Of a DNA stretch of 47,864 bases, positions 34,578-43,090 are shown in pieces. The stretch is from Oscillatoriales cyanobacterium M59_W2019_021. Its GTDB lineage: Bacteria; Cyanobacteriota; Cyanobacteriia; Cyanobacteriales; Geitlerinemataceae. The stretch's first letter is position 1, and each line of letters opens with the position of its first letter. The notes beneath the pieces were generated by a model. The model was given only the letters and a program-made list of their open reading frames with translations, did no database searches and had not been told where the DNA came from. Both the position numbers and the translations under genes were made by a program. The stretch spans positions 1-47,864 of the forward strand of contig DVED01000141.1 in NCBI GenBank assembly GCA_015295945.1, given 5' to 3'.

Positions 34578-35756
34578 TTATCTTTTACTGCAAAACCGAT
34601 CGATCGCCTCAACCAACCGATCGATCTCGTCTTCCGTGGTGAAATAATGCACGCAAGCGCGAACGCAGTCCGGATCGAGGATCGTGCGCGCGAACAGACC
34701 TTGAGTTTCCAAAACCTTGACGAGTTTGAGGTGCGATCGATCGGCAAGGGTAAAAGAAACCAATCCCGCTTCCGGGGGTGACTTTTTCAAACAAGTTACA
34801 GCGGAAATTGCCGCTAACTTCGATCGCAAAATTTCGCTCGACCGACAAATTTGCCGATACCGTTCTTCTGCCGTTCCCCACTGATGGTGCAAGGCGATCG
34901 CTGCTTGCAACCCCGCATATAACGGATACGCCGACGTGGCAATTTCAAACCGGCGTCCGTCCGGTTGCCAACCCGTCGGGTTTCCCGTGGCATCCTTGGT
35001 AATTCCCCGCCAACCGATAAAAGTGGGATGCAGCGTTTCTCGTGCTTCGGGACGCACGTACAAACCGCCAATGCCTTCGGGTCCACACCACCATTTGTGT
35101 CCGGTAAAGGCATAAAAATCCGCGCCGATTTCCGCCAAATTCAGCGGCAAAACGCCGACGGATTGCGCCGCATCCACGAGAATGCAAATATCGGGGTCAA
35201 CCTGCCGACAGGCAGCCACGATCGCCCCCAACGGCAAAACTTGTCCCGTATTCCACAGAATGTGACTGAGGACGACGAATCGCGTCTGGGGTTTCAAATT
35301 CCGGAGAACCGCGTCCACCGGATCGCCGTCATTCAGGGTTGCTTGCAAAGGACACCGAGACACTTCAATGCCGTAACGCCGTTGCAGTTCCCCCACCGCC
35401 GCCACGATGCCGGGATGTTCGCAATCCGACAGCAACACATGCTCTCCCGGTTGCCAATCTCGCCCCCACAGGGCAATATTACACCCGACGGTGACATCTT
35501 CGGTGAGGGTAATCTCGGTTGGAGCCACGCCTAATTCCGCCGCGATCGCTCCTCGCGTCGCTTGCGCCTGTTCTTCGATCCAATCATACGACTTTACAGA
35601 AAACGGTCCGAGTTCTTGCAGCAGTTCGTAGGCACGGGCAATCGCCTGGGATGCTTGCCTCGGAAGCGGTCCTTGTCCCCCGTAATTAAAGTAAGCTTTA
35701 TTGCTTAACCCGGGGAATTGCTGTCGGTACGAGTTGAGAGGGTTGGGTATCGGCAT
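34578..35756 (-). CDS. L-cysteine/cystine C-S lyase (C-DES type)
   Basis: A 392-residue class V PLP enzyme related to NifS/IscS. It strongly resembles the cyanobacterial C-DES protein, which lyses cystine to deliver sulphane sulphur, for example for iron-sulphur clusters. Matching stretches are FPGLSNKAYFNYGGQGPLPRQA at the start, DCEHPGI near 115, VDAAQSVGVLPL near 193 and TGHKWWCGPEGIGGLY with the PLP lysine near 220. It lacks the usual SufS-type active-site Cys loop of cysteine desulfurases, as C-DES does. The first ATG at 35756 gives the family start. No suf or isc genes are adjacent. Confidence 0.88.
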   Translation of the reverse strand: MPIPNPLNSYRQQFPGLSNKAYFNYGGQGPLPRQASQAIARAYELLQELGPFSVKSYDWIEEQAQATRGAIAAELGVAPTEITLTEDVTVGCNIALWGRDWQPGEHVLLSDCEHPGIVAAVGELQRRYGIEVSRCPLQATLNDGDPVDAVLRNLKPQTRFVVLSHILWNTGQVLPLGAIVAACRQVDPDICILVDAAQSVGVLPLNLAEIGADFYAFTGHKWWCGPEGIGGLYVRPEARETLHPTFIGWRGITKDATGNPTGWQPDGRRFEIATSAYPLYAGLQAAIALHHQWGTAEERYRQICRSSEILRSKLAAISAVTCLKKSPPEAGLVSFTLADRSHLKLVKVLETQGLFARTILDPDCVRACVHYFTTEDEIDRLVEAIDRFCSKR

Positions 35757-35765
35757 GAAATATTA

Positions 35766-35825
35766 GGGCAGAAGGAGGAGAGAGGAGCGGGGGGAGCTTT
35801 CTTGAGCAGGGGGAGAAGATTTTTG
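35766..35825. repeat. G-rich intergenic repeat, copy 3
   Basis: Purine tract GGCAGAAGGAGGAGAGAGGA leading to GCAGGGGGAGAAGAT and TTTTGCC, the same ending as at 13151-13190. It lies in the gap upstream of the C-DES gene. Confidence 0.65.
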
Positions 35826-35857
35826 CCAATGACCAATGACCAATAATGAATGACCCG

Positions 35858-36463
35858 TTACCAAATCTTAGCCATTGGCAAGCTAAAACCGGGTAATTGG
35901 GGATCGCCGCTCACCCCATCGGGATTTTCCCACACTTCCGGCTCTCGATCGGGACGATAGATATAGACCGCGCGATTTTGGCGGTCGATTAACCAACCGA
36001 GTCTGACCCCATTCTCGATGTATTCTTGCATCTTCGCTTTCAACCCGCTCAAGGTATCGCTTGCCGATCGCAACTCGATGACAAAATCCGGGGCAATGGG
36101 TGCAAAAGACGCTTTTTCCTCTTCGGAAAGGGCATTCCAGCCATCGGCTCGAATCCAAGCTGCATCCGGCGATCGAGTGGCTCCGTTCGGCAGCGTAAAT
36201 CCCGCACTCGAATCGAATCCCAACCCCGTCCCGTCCCGTTTCGACCAGACCCACAAATGAGCGGATAGATTAAAATTACGGTTTCCCGTGTCGGCAAAAG
36301 CGGGCGACATAATCACAACCTCTCCCGTGGCAGTGCGTTCGATTCGCAGGTCTCGATTGGCTTGGCAAAAGGCATAGAACTCATCGCGCGTCATCGGAGC
36401 GGTGGCGGGTAACGAAACCGTCAAAGGCGTCGTTTGGGTTTGGATGAGTAAAGTCGTCGTCAT
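35858..36463 (-). CDS. Uma2 family (DUF820) PD-(D/E)XK nuclease-like protein
   Basis: A 201-residue protein of the Uma2 family, which is greatly expanded in cyanobacteria. Recognisable are MTRDEFYAFCQAN near residue 24, RSPDAAWI near 92 and the nuclease-like PDFVIELRSASDTLSGLKAKMQEYIENGVRLGWLID core, which contains the acidic and lysine residues. The family has the restriction-endonuclease fold, but activity and targets are generally unproven. Many copies ride in repeat-rich DNA. It stands alone here. Confidence 0.9.
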   Translation of the reverse strand: MTTTLLIQTQTTPLTVSLPATAPMTRDEFYAFCQANRDLRIERTATGEVVIMSPAFADTGNRNFNLSAHLWVWSKRDGTGLGFDSSAGFTLPNGATRSPDAAWIRADGWNALSEEEKASFAPIAPDFVIELRSASDTLSGLKAKMQEYIENGVRLGWLIDRQNRAVYIYRPDREPEVWENPDGVSGDPQLPGFSLPMAKIW

Positions 36464-36661
36464 CGTCGTTTTCCCTTTATTAGCGATCGGCAGTCAGCAG
36501 TCAGCATTCAGCTAAAACTTTAGACACGCTCATTCCAGTCGGGTCGGAATTTTTGGGTCTTCGAGATCGAGGGCGAATGCCGCCACCTTAATGGCTACCG
36601 CTATAACCCAGACGTGCGAGTGCTTTTCATTTTATCAAGAAAGGTAGAAGGGCGATCGCGA

Positions 36662-37483
36662 TTAATACAAAACCAACATCAACTTTTTCCGATACTCAGC
36701 AGTTAAGGGATGGTCGTTTCCCAGTAACTCAAAAATAACGAGTGTGGCTTTTCGAGCTGCATCGTCTCGATACTTCCGATCGCGTTCGACAATTTCCAAA
36801 AATAAGGTCAAAGCCTCTTCGTATTGTTGATCGACAGTCAAACAACACGCCCGAGCAAATTGCCGATCGATCTCGCTCTCTCCGGTGGGTTCTTTGCATT
36901 CTCGCGCGAATTCAATTAACGCTTTAATGGCTTGCGATCGCCCGTAATAGGGCTTTTCATCTTCTCTAATTGCCGACACCAATTCCATCGCTTTCTCCGG
37001 ACGATCGAGGGTGACGAAATATTGCGCCGCTGCTAACATCACTCGACGATTTTCCGGATAGCTTTCGAGCAATTCCTCCAGTTTCGTTTGCGCTGGCATT
37101 TTATCGCCTTTTGCCAGGGAAGCTTCCACAGCTTCCAAAGCGCGATCAATCCCCGAAAAAATTTGACAGTTGGCTAAAAACTCTGCCAGTTGCGGTTCCG
37201 GTAACACCCCGACAAAACCATCGATAACCTTGCCATCCCGAAACACTTTCACATCGGGAACGCCTTCGATTTGGTACGCCTTGGCTAAGTATTGATTGTT
37301 ATCGATATCGACCTTCGCCACCACGCAATCGTATTCTTTCGCCACATTTTCCAACATCGGCTTCAGCATTTGGCACGGTCCGCACCAAGTCGCAAAAAAA
37401 TCGACGATAACCGGTATCCGATACGATTGCTCTAAAACTTCTTCTTCAAAATTATGGTCGTAAACTTCGATCGAGTATCCCAT
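36662..37483 (-). CDS. Thioredoxin-TPR protein, CnoX/YbbN-like
   Basis: A 273-residue cytosolic protein. The N-terminal 105 residues form a thioredoxin domain with the active CGPC motif (Cys34, Cys37). The C-terminal 165 residues are helical with TPR-like repeats (EKAMELVSAIRED, and so on). Order and length match CnoX (YbbN), a chaperone-like holdase that passes clients to GroEL and DnaK and protects from chlorine and oxidative stress. The E. coli protein lacks the first active-site Cys, whereas this one has both, so it may also reduce disulphides. Confidence 0.88.
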   Translation of the reverse strand: MGYSIEVYDHNFEEEVLEQSYRIPVIVDFFATWCGPCQMLKPMLENVAKEYDCVVAKVDIDNNQYLAKAYQIEGVPDVKVFRDGKVIDGFVGVLPEPQLAEFLANCQIFSGIDRALEAVEASLAKGDKMPAQTKLEELLESYPENRRVMLAAAQYFVTLDRPEKAMELVSAIREDEKPYYGRSQAIKALIEFARECKEPTGESEIDRQFARACCLTVDQQYEEALTLFLEIVERDRKYRDDAARKATLVIFELLGNDHPLTAEYRKKLMLVLY

Positions 37484-37629
37484 AGCGTATCCGTTTCCAA
37501 TCGGCTAAACCCGCTTGATGTGCGAGTTCGATCGTAGCCGATCAAGCGCAAAATTGGCAGATCGATCGCTAAGCTTTTAGAATCTCGACGCTCACTTTTC
37601 TAGCATCGCTGTATTCAGTTTCTTTTAAA

Positions 37630-37701
<72 letters not shown>

Positions 37702-37798
37702 ACGCATTTATCAGACGCATTATTTATAATAGCGATAAATGCCAACATTGACAAGCCCTTTCTCAATTTTTTTTCCAATTCGAGACAAGCCGTGCCGA

Positions 37799-38347
37799 TT
37801 ACCCCAGTCCCATGCGCATTCTCGCCAGTCGCTGGCGCGCATCGGGATCGAGGGAACTGGACAGGAATCGACCTTGAGAGCGTGCTGGCACGTTCTTTTG
37901 TCGGCGACGCACGCGATTTGCCGTGCATTCGACTTCCGATGCCAATTGTTGCGCCGACATCCATTCCGCCCCGTATCCGATCGCCGTTAACTGCTGCGCG
38001 CGATCGGACGTAGCTACGATCGTCCGCTGTTTGGGGTATCTAGCCTCGCGCTTAAAGAGGGCGCAAGTTTTCTCGATATACGTATCTGCCGTTTGTCCGA
38101 AATCCGTGTAAATCGCTTGCAAATTAGGGACGATCGTCTCGCAGTTCCCCCGGCTGTTGCGATAGTGCGAGTCGAAAACCACTCGCGTATCGAGGTCGTG
38201 AAAGGCACTGTAGCCGATCAGGCGTTCGATTAACTCTCGCCGCGCGGGTTCCAAACCGTGGCGCTCGCGCAAATCTCTCAGTTGCGACCACAACCCAATG
38301 ACGTTATAGCCGTCTACCAGTAAAATCGCTGAAATTGAAGAAGGCAT
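37799..38347 (-). CDS. NYN-domain ribonuclease-like protein (YacP/Rae1 family)
   Basis: A 182-residue NYN/PIN-like domain. The acidic residues of the family are visible in LLVDGYNVIG near residue 9, ADTYIEK near 86 and VATSDRAQQ near 110. The C-terminal tail is basic (RRRQKN). The Bacillus homologue Rae1 cleaves mRNA in the ribosomal A site; in cyanobacteria the target is not known. It is 97 bp past the tRNA-Asn start on the same strand, so read-through into the tRNA is possible. Confidence 0.87.
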   Translation of the reverse strand: MPSSISAILLVDGYNVIGLWSQLRDLRERHGLEPARRELIERLIGYSAFHDLDTRVVFDSHYRNSRGNCETIVPNLQAIYTDFGQTADTYIEKTCALFKREARYPKQRTIVATSDRAQQLTAIGYGAEWMSAQQLASEVECTANRVRRRQKNVPARSQGRFLSSSLDPDARQRLARMRMGLG

Positions 38348-38499
38348 GGTGACTCCGTAAACGCAATCGCATCAATCGTTAATTGCTGTAATTTACTTTA
38401 TATTTACTTAATGATGCAATTTTGTGCCACCCCCAAGCGATCGATCCGCAACCGAAAATGTGCCGATCGACGCCATCGGGTCTTCGCCCCCAACTCATC

Positions 38500-39180
38500 C
38501 TAAGCTTCCATCAACCGAGCTTTCACCCGCTCGGGATCGCCCCAATCCACCACTTCACCGCGATCGAGCAGAAATACCCCATCGCAATAATCCAACTCGT
38601 TCAAGCGGTGGGTCACCCAGAGTGCCGTTAGGTTTCGTTCGGTGACGATGCGCCGCACTTGCCGCACTAAATCCAACTGACTATCGGGATCGAGCAGTGC
38701 CGTCGGTTCGTCGAGGAGTAACACCTCGCAGTGACGGGCGATCGCCCCGGCGATCGCCACCCGCTGCTTTTGTCCCCCACTGAGAGCGTAAATGGGACGA
38801 CGGTAGAGATCGAGCAAATTCACCAGATCTAGGGCTTCTGCCACCCGATCGTGGACTTGACGCGGCGTGAGTTTCTCCGCCACCAACCCGAATGCCACAT
38901 CTGCCCCCACCGTCGGCATTACCAACTGACAGTCGGGATTTTGGAACACAAAACCCACAGGTTGCTGAATTTGAATATCCCCGCTGTGAGGGCGTAACAG
39001 CCCCGCCAGCAACCGCAACAGCGTCGATTTTCCGCTGCCGTTGGTGCCGAGCAGCATCCAAAACTCTCCCCTGGGCACCTCCAGAGAACAAGACGTCAGT
39101 GCCAACTTTCCCGGCGACCACTCGAAACAGGCATCTTTGACGACGATCGCCGGACTGTTCCCGATTTCGGCAGCTTCCAT
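38500..39180 (-). CDS. ECF-type ABC transporter ATPase
   Basis: A 226-residue ABC ATPase of the CbiO/EcfA subclass. Motifs are GTNGSGKST (45-53), FQNPDCQLVMPTV (Q-loop region with the ECF-type extra residues), the signature LSGGQKQRVAIAGAI and Walker B VLLLDEPTALLD with the H-loop WVTHR. ECF ATPases pair with a T-subunit and a substrate-binding membrane protein for vitamins or metals; none is in this window. Its ATG overlaps the stop of the UPF0367 gene by one base (TGATG), so translation is coupled. Confidence 0.9.
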   Translation of the reverse strand: MEAAEIGNSPAIVVKDACFEWSPGKLALTSCSLEVPRGEFWMLLGTNGSGKSTLLRLLAGLLRPHSGDIQIQQPVGFVFQNPDCQLVMPTVGADVAFGLVAEKLTPRQVHDRVAEALDLVNLLDLYRRPIYALSGGQKQRVAIAGAIARHCEVLLLDEPTALLDPDSQLDLVRQVRRIVTERNLTALWVTHRLNELDYCDGVFLLDRGEVVDWGDPERVKARLMEA

Positions 39181-39458
39181 CAGCTAGACGACTCGGCGAG
39201 TGCCGCGAAAAAGCCCGGTTGTTTCCCCGTTGCCGAACCTCCGGATTTCTGAGAGATCTGCACCGCACAGAGTTCTTGGGTGACGATGCAAACTTTCTTG
39301 TCCGGTTGCTGTTCGCAGGTTAACTCCAACACGGCTGGCGAACCCGTCTGCATCGCCGTTTGCACTTGCTCGTAAACCGCATGTGCGTCTTCTTCCGTTT
39401 TGCGTTGCACGGACAGAGGCAGCGGCGTGTACTTCAGAATCAGATCGATAGTGAACAT
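39180..39458 (-). CDS. UPF0367 family protein
   Basis: A 92-residue protein starting MFTIDLILKYTPLPLSVQRK and ending GFFAALAESSS, the profile of the UPF0367 family that is restricted to cyanobacteria and plastids. Its function is unknown. The frame is open to 39482, but the family start is the ATG at 39458. Its stop TGA shares one base with the ATG of the following ABC ATPase, which suggests a working link with that protein, though one-base overlaps also arise by chance in compact operons. Confidence 0.88.
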   Translation of the reverse strand: MFTIDLILKYTPLPLSVQRKTEEDAHAVYEQVQTAMQTGSPAVLELTCEQQPDKKVCIVTQELCAVQISQKSGGSATGKQPGFFAALAESSS

Positions 39459-39797
39459 GAATAATTTGCAATAAAGGGTCAATTTAGCTCGTAGCTCCCT
39501 TCAGTATTATAGCGATCGGCTGTCGGCACTTTCGCACAAAGAACCCAGATGATGCGTTTCGTTCCAGCGGTACGCCCCACTGGACTGGAGAAATTCCATT
39601 TTTGCCGAACTGATTCTGTAACATAGACAGTAAATCAGTTGGGTGCGGCGGGGTATGTTCCTCAAGCAACAACCAGCTATCTGCTATGCTTTCCTGGAAA
39701 AGCTGGGCTAACGGCTAAGAATTTACCCAACAACTGTATTTAGCTTCAAGGGCAGGTGTAAATCCCCCATTCAGTAAACCTTGCAAATTGATTCGGT
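39459..39797. other. Divergent intergenic region
   Basis: No gene. Copy 5 of the GCGTTTCGTTCC repeat lies at 39551-39579. The rest is ordinary AT-rich sequence that should hold promoters for the UPF0367/ABC operon (minus) and the nuclease-like gene (plus). A minus-strand open frame over the repeat (39484-39672) looks spurious. Confidence 0.45.
39551..39579. repeat. Copy 5 of the GCGTTTCGTTCC intergenic repeat
   Basis: GATGCGTTTCGTTCCAGCGG followed by TACGCCCCAC; more diverged than copies 1 to 3, with substitutions near both ends. Confidence 0.6.
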
Positions 39798-40412
39798 ATG
39801 AGTTATCGAGAGTTCACCTGGTTAAAAGCCAAACGAGACTTTAACTTAACCACGCGAGAAGGAGGAAGTTTTTTTCCAGAAATTCCCATTGTTCAACCGA
39901 GTTCTTTATTGCAACAAACGCTCGATCGAGGGATTCCTTGGGCAATTGCCGTTGGCAATGAAAAAGCGAGATCTGAAGCAATTATTAACCCAATTTTATT
40001 AGAAGTTAAACAAATTGCAGAAGGGAAAATCAGTGTTTTCTCGGGAGAAGAGTTTAACGTAGAACCGGAAGTTGGATTGAACGGAACCTGTGACTTTCTC
40101 GTCAGTCAGTCACCCGAACAACTAGCCGTCGAAGCTCCCGTTTTAGTTGTAGTGGAAGCCAAAAAAGAAGATTTAAAGCAAGGGATGGGGCAATGTCTCG
40201 CAGAAATGGTTGCCGCACAGCGGTTTAACCAAACCTATCAAAAAGCAATTCCCTGCATTTATGGTAGTGTCAGTACGGGAACGACGTGGCGATTTCTTAA
40301 GTTAGAGGACAGTTTAGTAACGGTAGATTTGACCGATTATCCAGTTCCTCCCGTCGAAACCGTTCTCAGTATTCTGGTCTGGATTGTGGAAAGTAGGGAA
40401 TCGATCAATTGA
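39798..40412 (+). CDS. PD-(D/E)XK nuclease-fold protein, uncharacterised
   Basis: A 204-residue soluble protein. The core NGTCDFLVSQ (Asp99) followed by VLVVVEAKKED (Glu120, Lys122) gives the D...ExK pattern of the PD-(D/E)XK nuclease superfamily, with an upstream helix containing Glu60 and a downstream Gln132. Similar single-domain proteins of about 200 residues are frequent in cyanobacteria and have no assigned role. Sequence and composition (AT-richer than the neighbours) hint at an accessory gene. It is convergent with the transporter lipoprotein gene, with a gap of only 19 bp. Confidence 0.75.
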   Translation: MSYREFTWLKAKRDFNLTTREGGSFFPEIPIVQPSSLLQQTLDRGIPWAIAVGNEKARSEAIINPILLEVKQIAEGKISVFSGEEFNVEPEVGLNGTCDFLVSQSPEQLAVEAPVLVVVEAKKEDLKQGMGQCLAEMVAAQRFNQTYQKAIPCIYGSVSTGTTWRFLKLEDSLVTVDLTDYPVPPVETVLSILVWIVESRESIN

Positions 40413-40431
40413 AAATTTCAGAGACCCAACG

Positions 40432-42213
40432 TTACTCCTGAATTTTAAGTTCGTATAAATTCCAATATGCACCTCCCAAGGATGAGTATTGAATGTTTTG
40501 AATGTTATTGCGAACGGCTGCCATAGAGAAGGGATTAACTAGATAAATAAACGGTAAATTTTCCTGGGCGATCGTTTGAGTTCTATGATAAATTTGCTTG
40601 CGTTTGTCTTCATCAAATTCTTGCGCGCCTTGGACGTAAAGTTGAGAAATTTCTCGTTCCCAATCGGCAATAACCCGACCGGAAATCGGCGGATCTTCGC
40701 GATTTTGATTGAAAGCATGCAACCGACCTTCCGTTGACCAAATGGTGGAACCGCCATGAGGTTCAATCCCCCCCGTAAAGCCGATTAAGTGGCATTCCCA
40801 ATCGAGGGTATCTTTCAACTTTGTAACCAAAGTATTAAAATCGATCGGCGTAAAATCGACTTGTATCCCAATTTTACTTAAATCCTGTTTGATTTGAGCG
40901 CCGATCGCCTCGCGAATTTGATTTCCGGCATTGGTGAGTAAGGTAAACCGAACGCGGTTGCCTTTCTCGTCGAGGAGTTCCCCTCGATCATTGTATTGAA
41001 ATCCCGCACTTAACAGCAGTTGCTTCGCTTTTTCGAGGTCGTATTCATAAGTTGGCAATCCGTTTTCTGGAGAGAGATAATAGGGACTGGCAACAGAGAG
41101 CGGCGAATTTTGCAAACTGCCCAAACCGCGATAGATATTATTAATCATCGTCTGCCGATCAATGGCATGGGCGATCGCTTTCCGAAATTCTAGACGATTG
41201 AACCAAGCCGACTTAATCGGATCGACTACAGGTTTGCCATTGACATCTTTACCTCGGTTGAGATTGAAAGAAATAAAGGTGGTTCCCAGATCGGGGTCTC
41301 CCCCATGAATGGTAAAGTTGCCGCGACTTTCCTCTTGTTTGAGCAGCGAGAAATATTGCGGAGCAACGCTAACCGAACTCAACCCTCCCGATCGAAATTG
41401 TAATAATTGCGTGTCTTGATTTTCGACAATTTGCCAGATGACGCGATCGATATACGGTTGGGAATTTCCCTCTGCATCTTTTCGCCAATAGTAAGGATTG
41501 CGATCGAAGACCACTCGCTGACTGGGGATATACTCTTTGAGACGATACATCCCATTGACAACAATTCGATCTGGGGGTGTTTCCGTTCCCCATGTTGCTA
41601 GAAACGCGGGTTCTCCCGATTCGTTGGTGGTTTCGATCGACTTTTGCAGAACGTGGGCAGGTAAAATTTCAGCACTGAGCGATCGCAAAATCGGTGAAAA
41701 TGGCTCCGGCAAGAGAAATTCAACACGACGATCGTCGATTTTATTGACTTGCGGTAATGTCCCGCTTTCCCCAATTCTAAACACATCTCGCGTGGAAGTG
41801 GGAATTTTTTCGTTAAAGTAAATTTGGTTAAATGTAAAAACTACATCGTCAGCCGTTAGCGGTTTTCCGTCCGACCATTTCAATCCGGGTTTGAGGGTAA
41901 AAACCAGGCGCTTTTTATCTTCAGAAACTTCGGGGAGCGACTCAGCCAGTGCGGGTTCGATTTCTCCGGTCAACCCATTGGCTGTCAGTAACCCCTCGTA
42001 AGTGTAACCGAAAATATTGGGCGATTCTTGAGAAAGTGCCGCATTAAAAGTCTTCGGATCGCTCAAAACCCCTTCGATCAATTGGGGAACCCGATCGGCT
42101 TCGCTCTTAAAATTATTGAGGCTGCATCCCCCAAGACATACAATGACAACGATCGCCAAAATTGGGAACGTTTTCCAGAGAGAAGTCCGCAGGCATTTAA
42201 AAAATCGAAACAT
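40432..42213 (-). CDS. Peptide-type ABC transporter substrate-binding lipoprotein
   Basis: A 593-residue family-5 solute-binding protein (DppA/OppA type). A hydrophobic signal and the lipobox LGGC with Cys30 show that it is a lipoprotein anchored outside the cytoplasmic membrane. The family hallmarks are EPALAESLPEVSEDKKRLVFTLKPGLKWSDGKPLTADDVVFT near residue 90, and RKAIAHAIDRQTMINNIYRG. The ATG at 42213 is chosen over the earlier in-frame start at 42267 because the latter overlaps cobU and lacks the signal. No permease or ATPase genes are adjacent, so the partners are elsewhere. Confidence 0.93.
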   Translation of the reverse strand: MFRFFKCLRTSLWKTFPILAIVVIVCLGGCSLNNFKSEADRVPQLIEGVLSDPKTFNAALSQESPNIFGYTYEGLLTANGLTGEIEPALAESLPEVSEDKKRLVFTLKPGLKWSDGKPLTADDVVFTFNQIYFNEKIPTSTRDVFRIGESGTLPQVNKIDDRRVEFLLPEPFSPILRSLSAEILPAHVLQKSIETTNESGEPAFLATWGTETPPDRIVVNGMYRLKEYIPSQRVVFDRNPYYWRKDAEGNSQPYIDRVIWQIVENQDTQLLQFRSGGLSSVSVAPQYFSLLKQEESRGNFTIHGGDPDLGTTFISFNLNRGKDVNGKPVVDPIKSAWFNRLEFRKAIAHAIDRQTMINNIYRGLGSLQNSPLSVASPYYLSPENGLPTYEYDLEKAKQLLLSAGFQYNDRGELLDEKGNRVRFTLLTNAGNQIREAIGAQIKQDLSKIGIQVDFTPIDFNTLVTKLKDTLDWECHLIGFTGGIEPHGGSTIWSTEGRLHAFNQNREDPPISGRVIADWEREISQLYVQGAQEFDEDKRKQIYHRTQTIAQENLPFIYLVNPFSMAAVRNNIQNIQYSSLGGAYWNLYELKIQE

Positions 42214-42232
42214 CGAAAAAAATCGTAAATTT

Positions 42233-42763
42233 TTAATCTCGAACGGGCAACGGAGAACCCAACGCACTCAAATTCACAGCGTGACCTCCCGTTACCAAAT
42301 AAACCGGATCGGCAATTGCCCCAACGCGACGAATCAGCATTCCCAAGCGATCGCGAAACGTCCGACCCAGGGGATAGGCGGGAATCACGCCCCACCCCGT
42401 CTCCTCCGCCACCACAATGACCTCCCCCGAGGCGCATTCTAAACTTTGGAGAAAGGCATCTTGGATTGAGTTCCAGCTAGCGTCATCTTCCTCCAACTCG
42501 TTCGCCACCCAAGTGCCTAAAGAGTCTACCAGCAAACATCCCGAACTCGCACGGACGATTTCCCCCAACTCCCTGGTCACTTCCAACGTTTTCCACTCTG
42601 GCGGACGGCGGCGGCGGTGCGCTTCGATCCTTGCGTTCCATTCTACATCAGCCGGATCTCGCCGAGCGGTGGCAATATAGGTCACCGGTTGACCCGTTTG
42701 TCGTGCCAACCATTCCGCCCATTCGCTTTTGCCCGATCGTGCCGGACCGGTTACTAAAATCAT
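42233..42763 (-). CDS. cobU: Adenosylcobinamide kinase/adenosylcobinamide-phosphate guanylyltransferase
   Basis: A 176-residue P-loop enzyme of normal CobU length. The P-loop GPARSGKS is at 6-13, followed by TYIATA and RIEAHRRRRPPEWKT (substrate and phospho-His region), VDSLGTWVANEL near 80, and EETGWGVIPAYPLGRTFRD, with the C-terminal AVNLSALGSPLPVRD. It phosphorylates adenosylcobinamide and then attaches GMP in the lower-ligand part of cobalamin synthesis. No cobalamin riboswitch is visible upstream, and no other cob genes are near. A gap of 19 bp separates it from the lipoprotein gene on the same strand, so they may be co-transcribed. Confidence 0.94.
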   Translation of the reverse strand: MILVTGPARSGKSEWAEWLARQTGQPVTYIATARRDPADVEWNARIEAHRRRRPPEWKTLEVTRELGEIVRASSGCLLVDSLGTWVANELEEDDASWNSIQDAFLQSLECASGEVIVVAEETGWGVIPAYPLGRTFRDRLGMLIRRVGAIADPVYLVTGGHAVNLSALGSPLPVRD

Positions 42764-42792
42764 CTAAACCCCCAGGAGACCCCCGTTAGACC

Positions 42793-43044
42793 CGATAGGG
42801 TTAAAGGATGTACTCCATCCACTATTACCATCAAGCTGACCCCTAGCGGTCGTTGGTATGTGTCCCTGTTGGTAGATGACCGTACAATTAAACCCTTGCC
42901 CAAAACCGATAAAACAATCGGTTTGGATTTGGGAGTGACGGCGATAAGATTGCCAACCCCAAACACTTTAAGCGACTTCGGAAGAAGTTGAGACGGGTAC
43001 AAAAGGCACTTGGCGCAGCGCTGGGAACCGCTACTTTAATATAA
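42793..43044 (+). pseudogene. tnpB (OrfB of IS200/IS605-type) remnant
   Basis: Translation in one frame from about 42806 gives PSTITIKLTPSGRWYVSLLV, followed by DDRTIKPLPKTDKTIGLDLGVT, the region of TnpB that leads into the first RuvC motif (Asp in GLDLG). After 42940 the similarity continues in another frame as GDKIANPKHFKRLRKKLRR and then VQKALG. The residues that normally join these parts are missing, and both ends of the protein (about 400 residues in full) are gone. It is clearly broken, with no tnpA or transposon ends recognised. It lies in the cobU/glcD divergent gap. Confidence 0.88.
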
Positions 43045-43090
43045 TGACTGGATAACCGCAGATTGATCGCCTTCACCTCCCAATTCCCCA

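Noticed and set aside
39484-39672. Minus-strand open frame of 62 codons
   Set aside because: Largely made of the GCGTTTCGTTCC repeat, with similar peptides appearing from other repeat copies; not a gene.
42763-43090. Cobalamin riboswitch upstream of cobU
   Set aside because: The upstream region is the tnpB remnant, and no B12-box-like sequence was seen on the minus strand.
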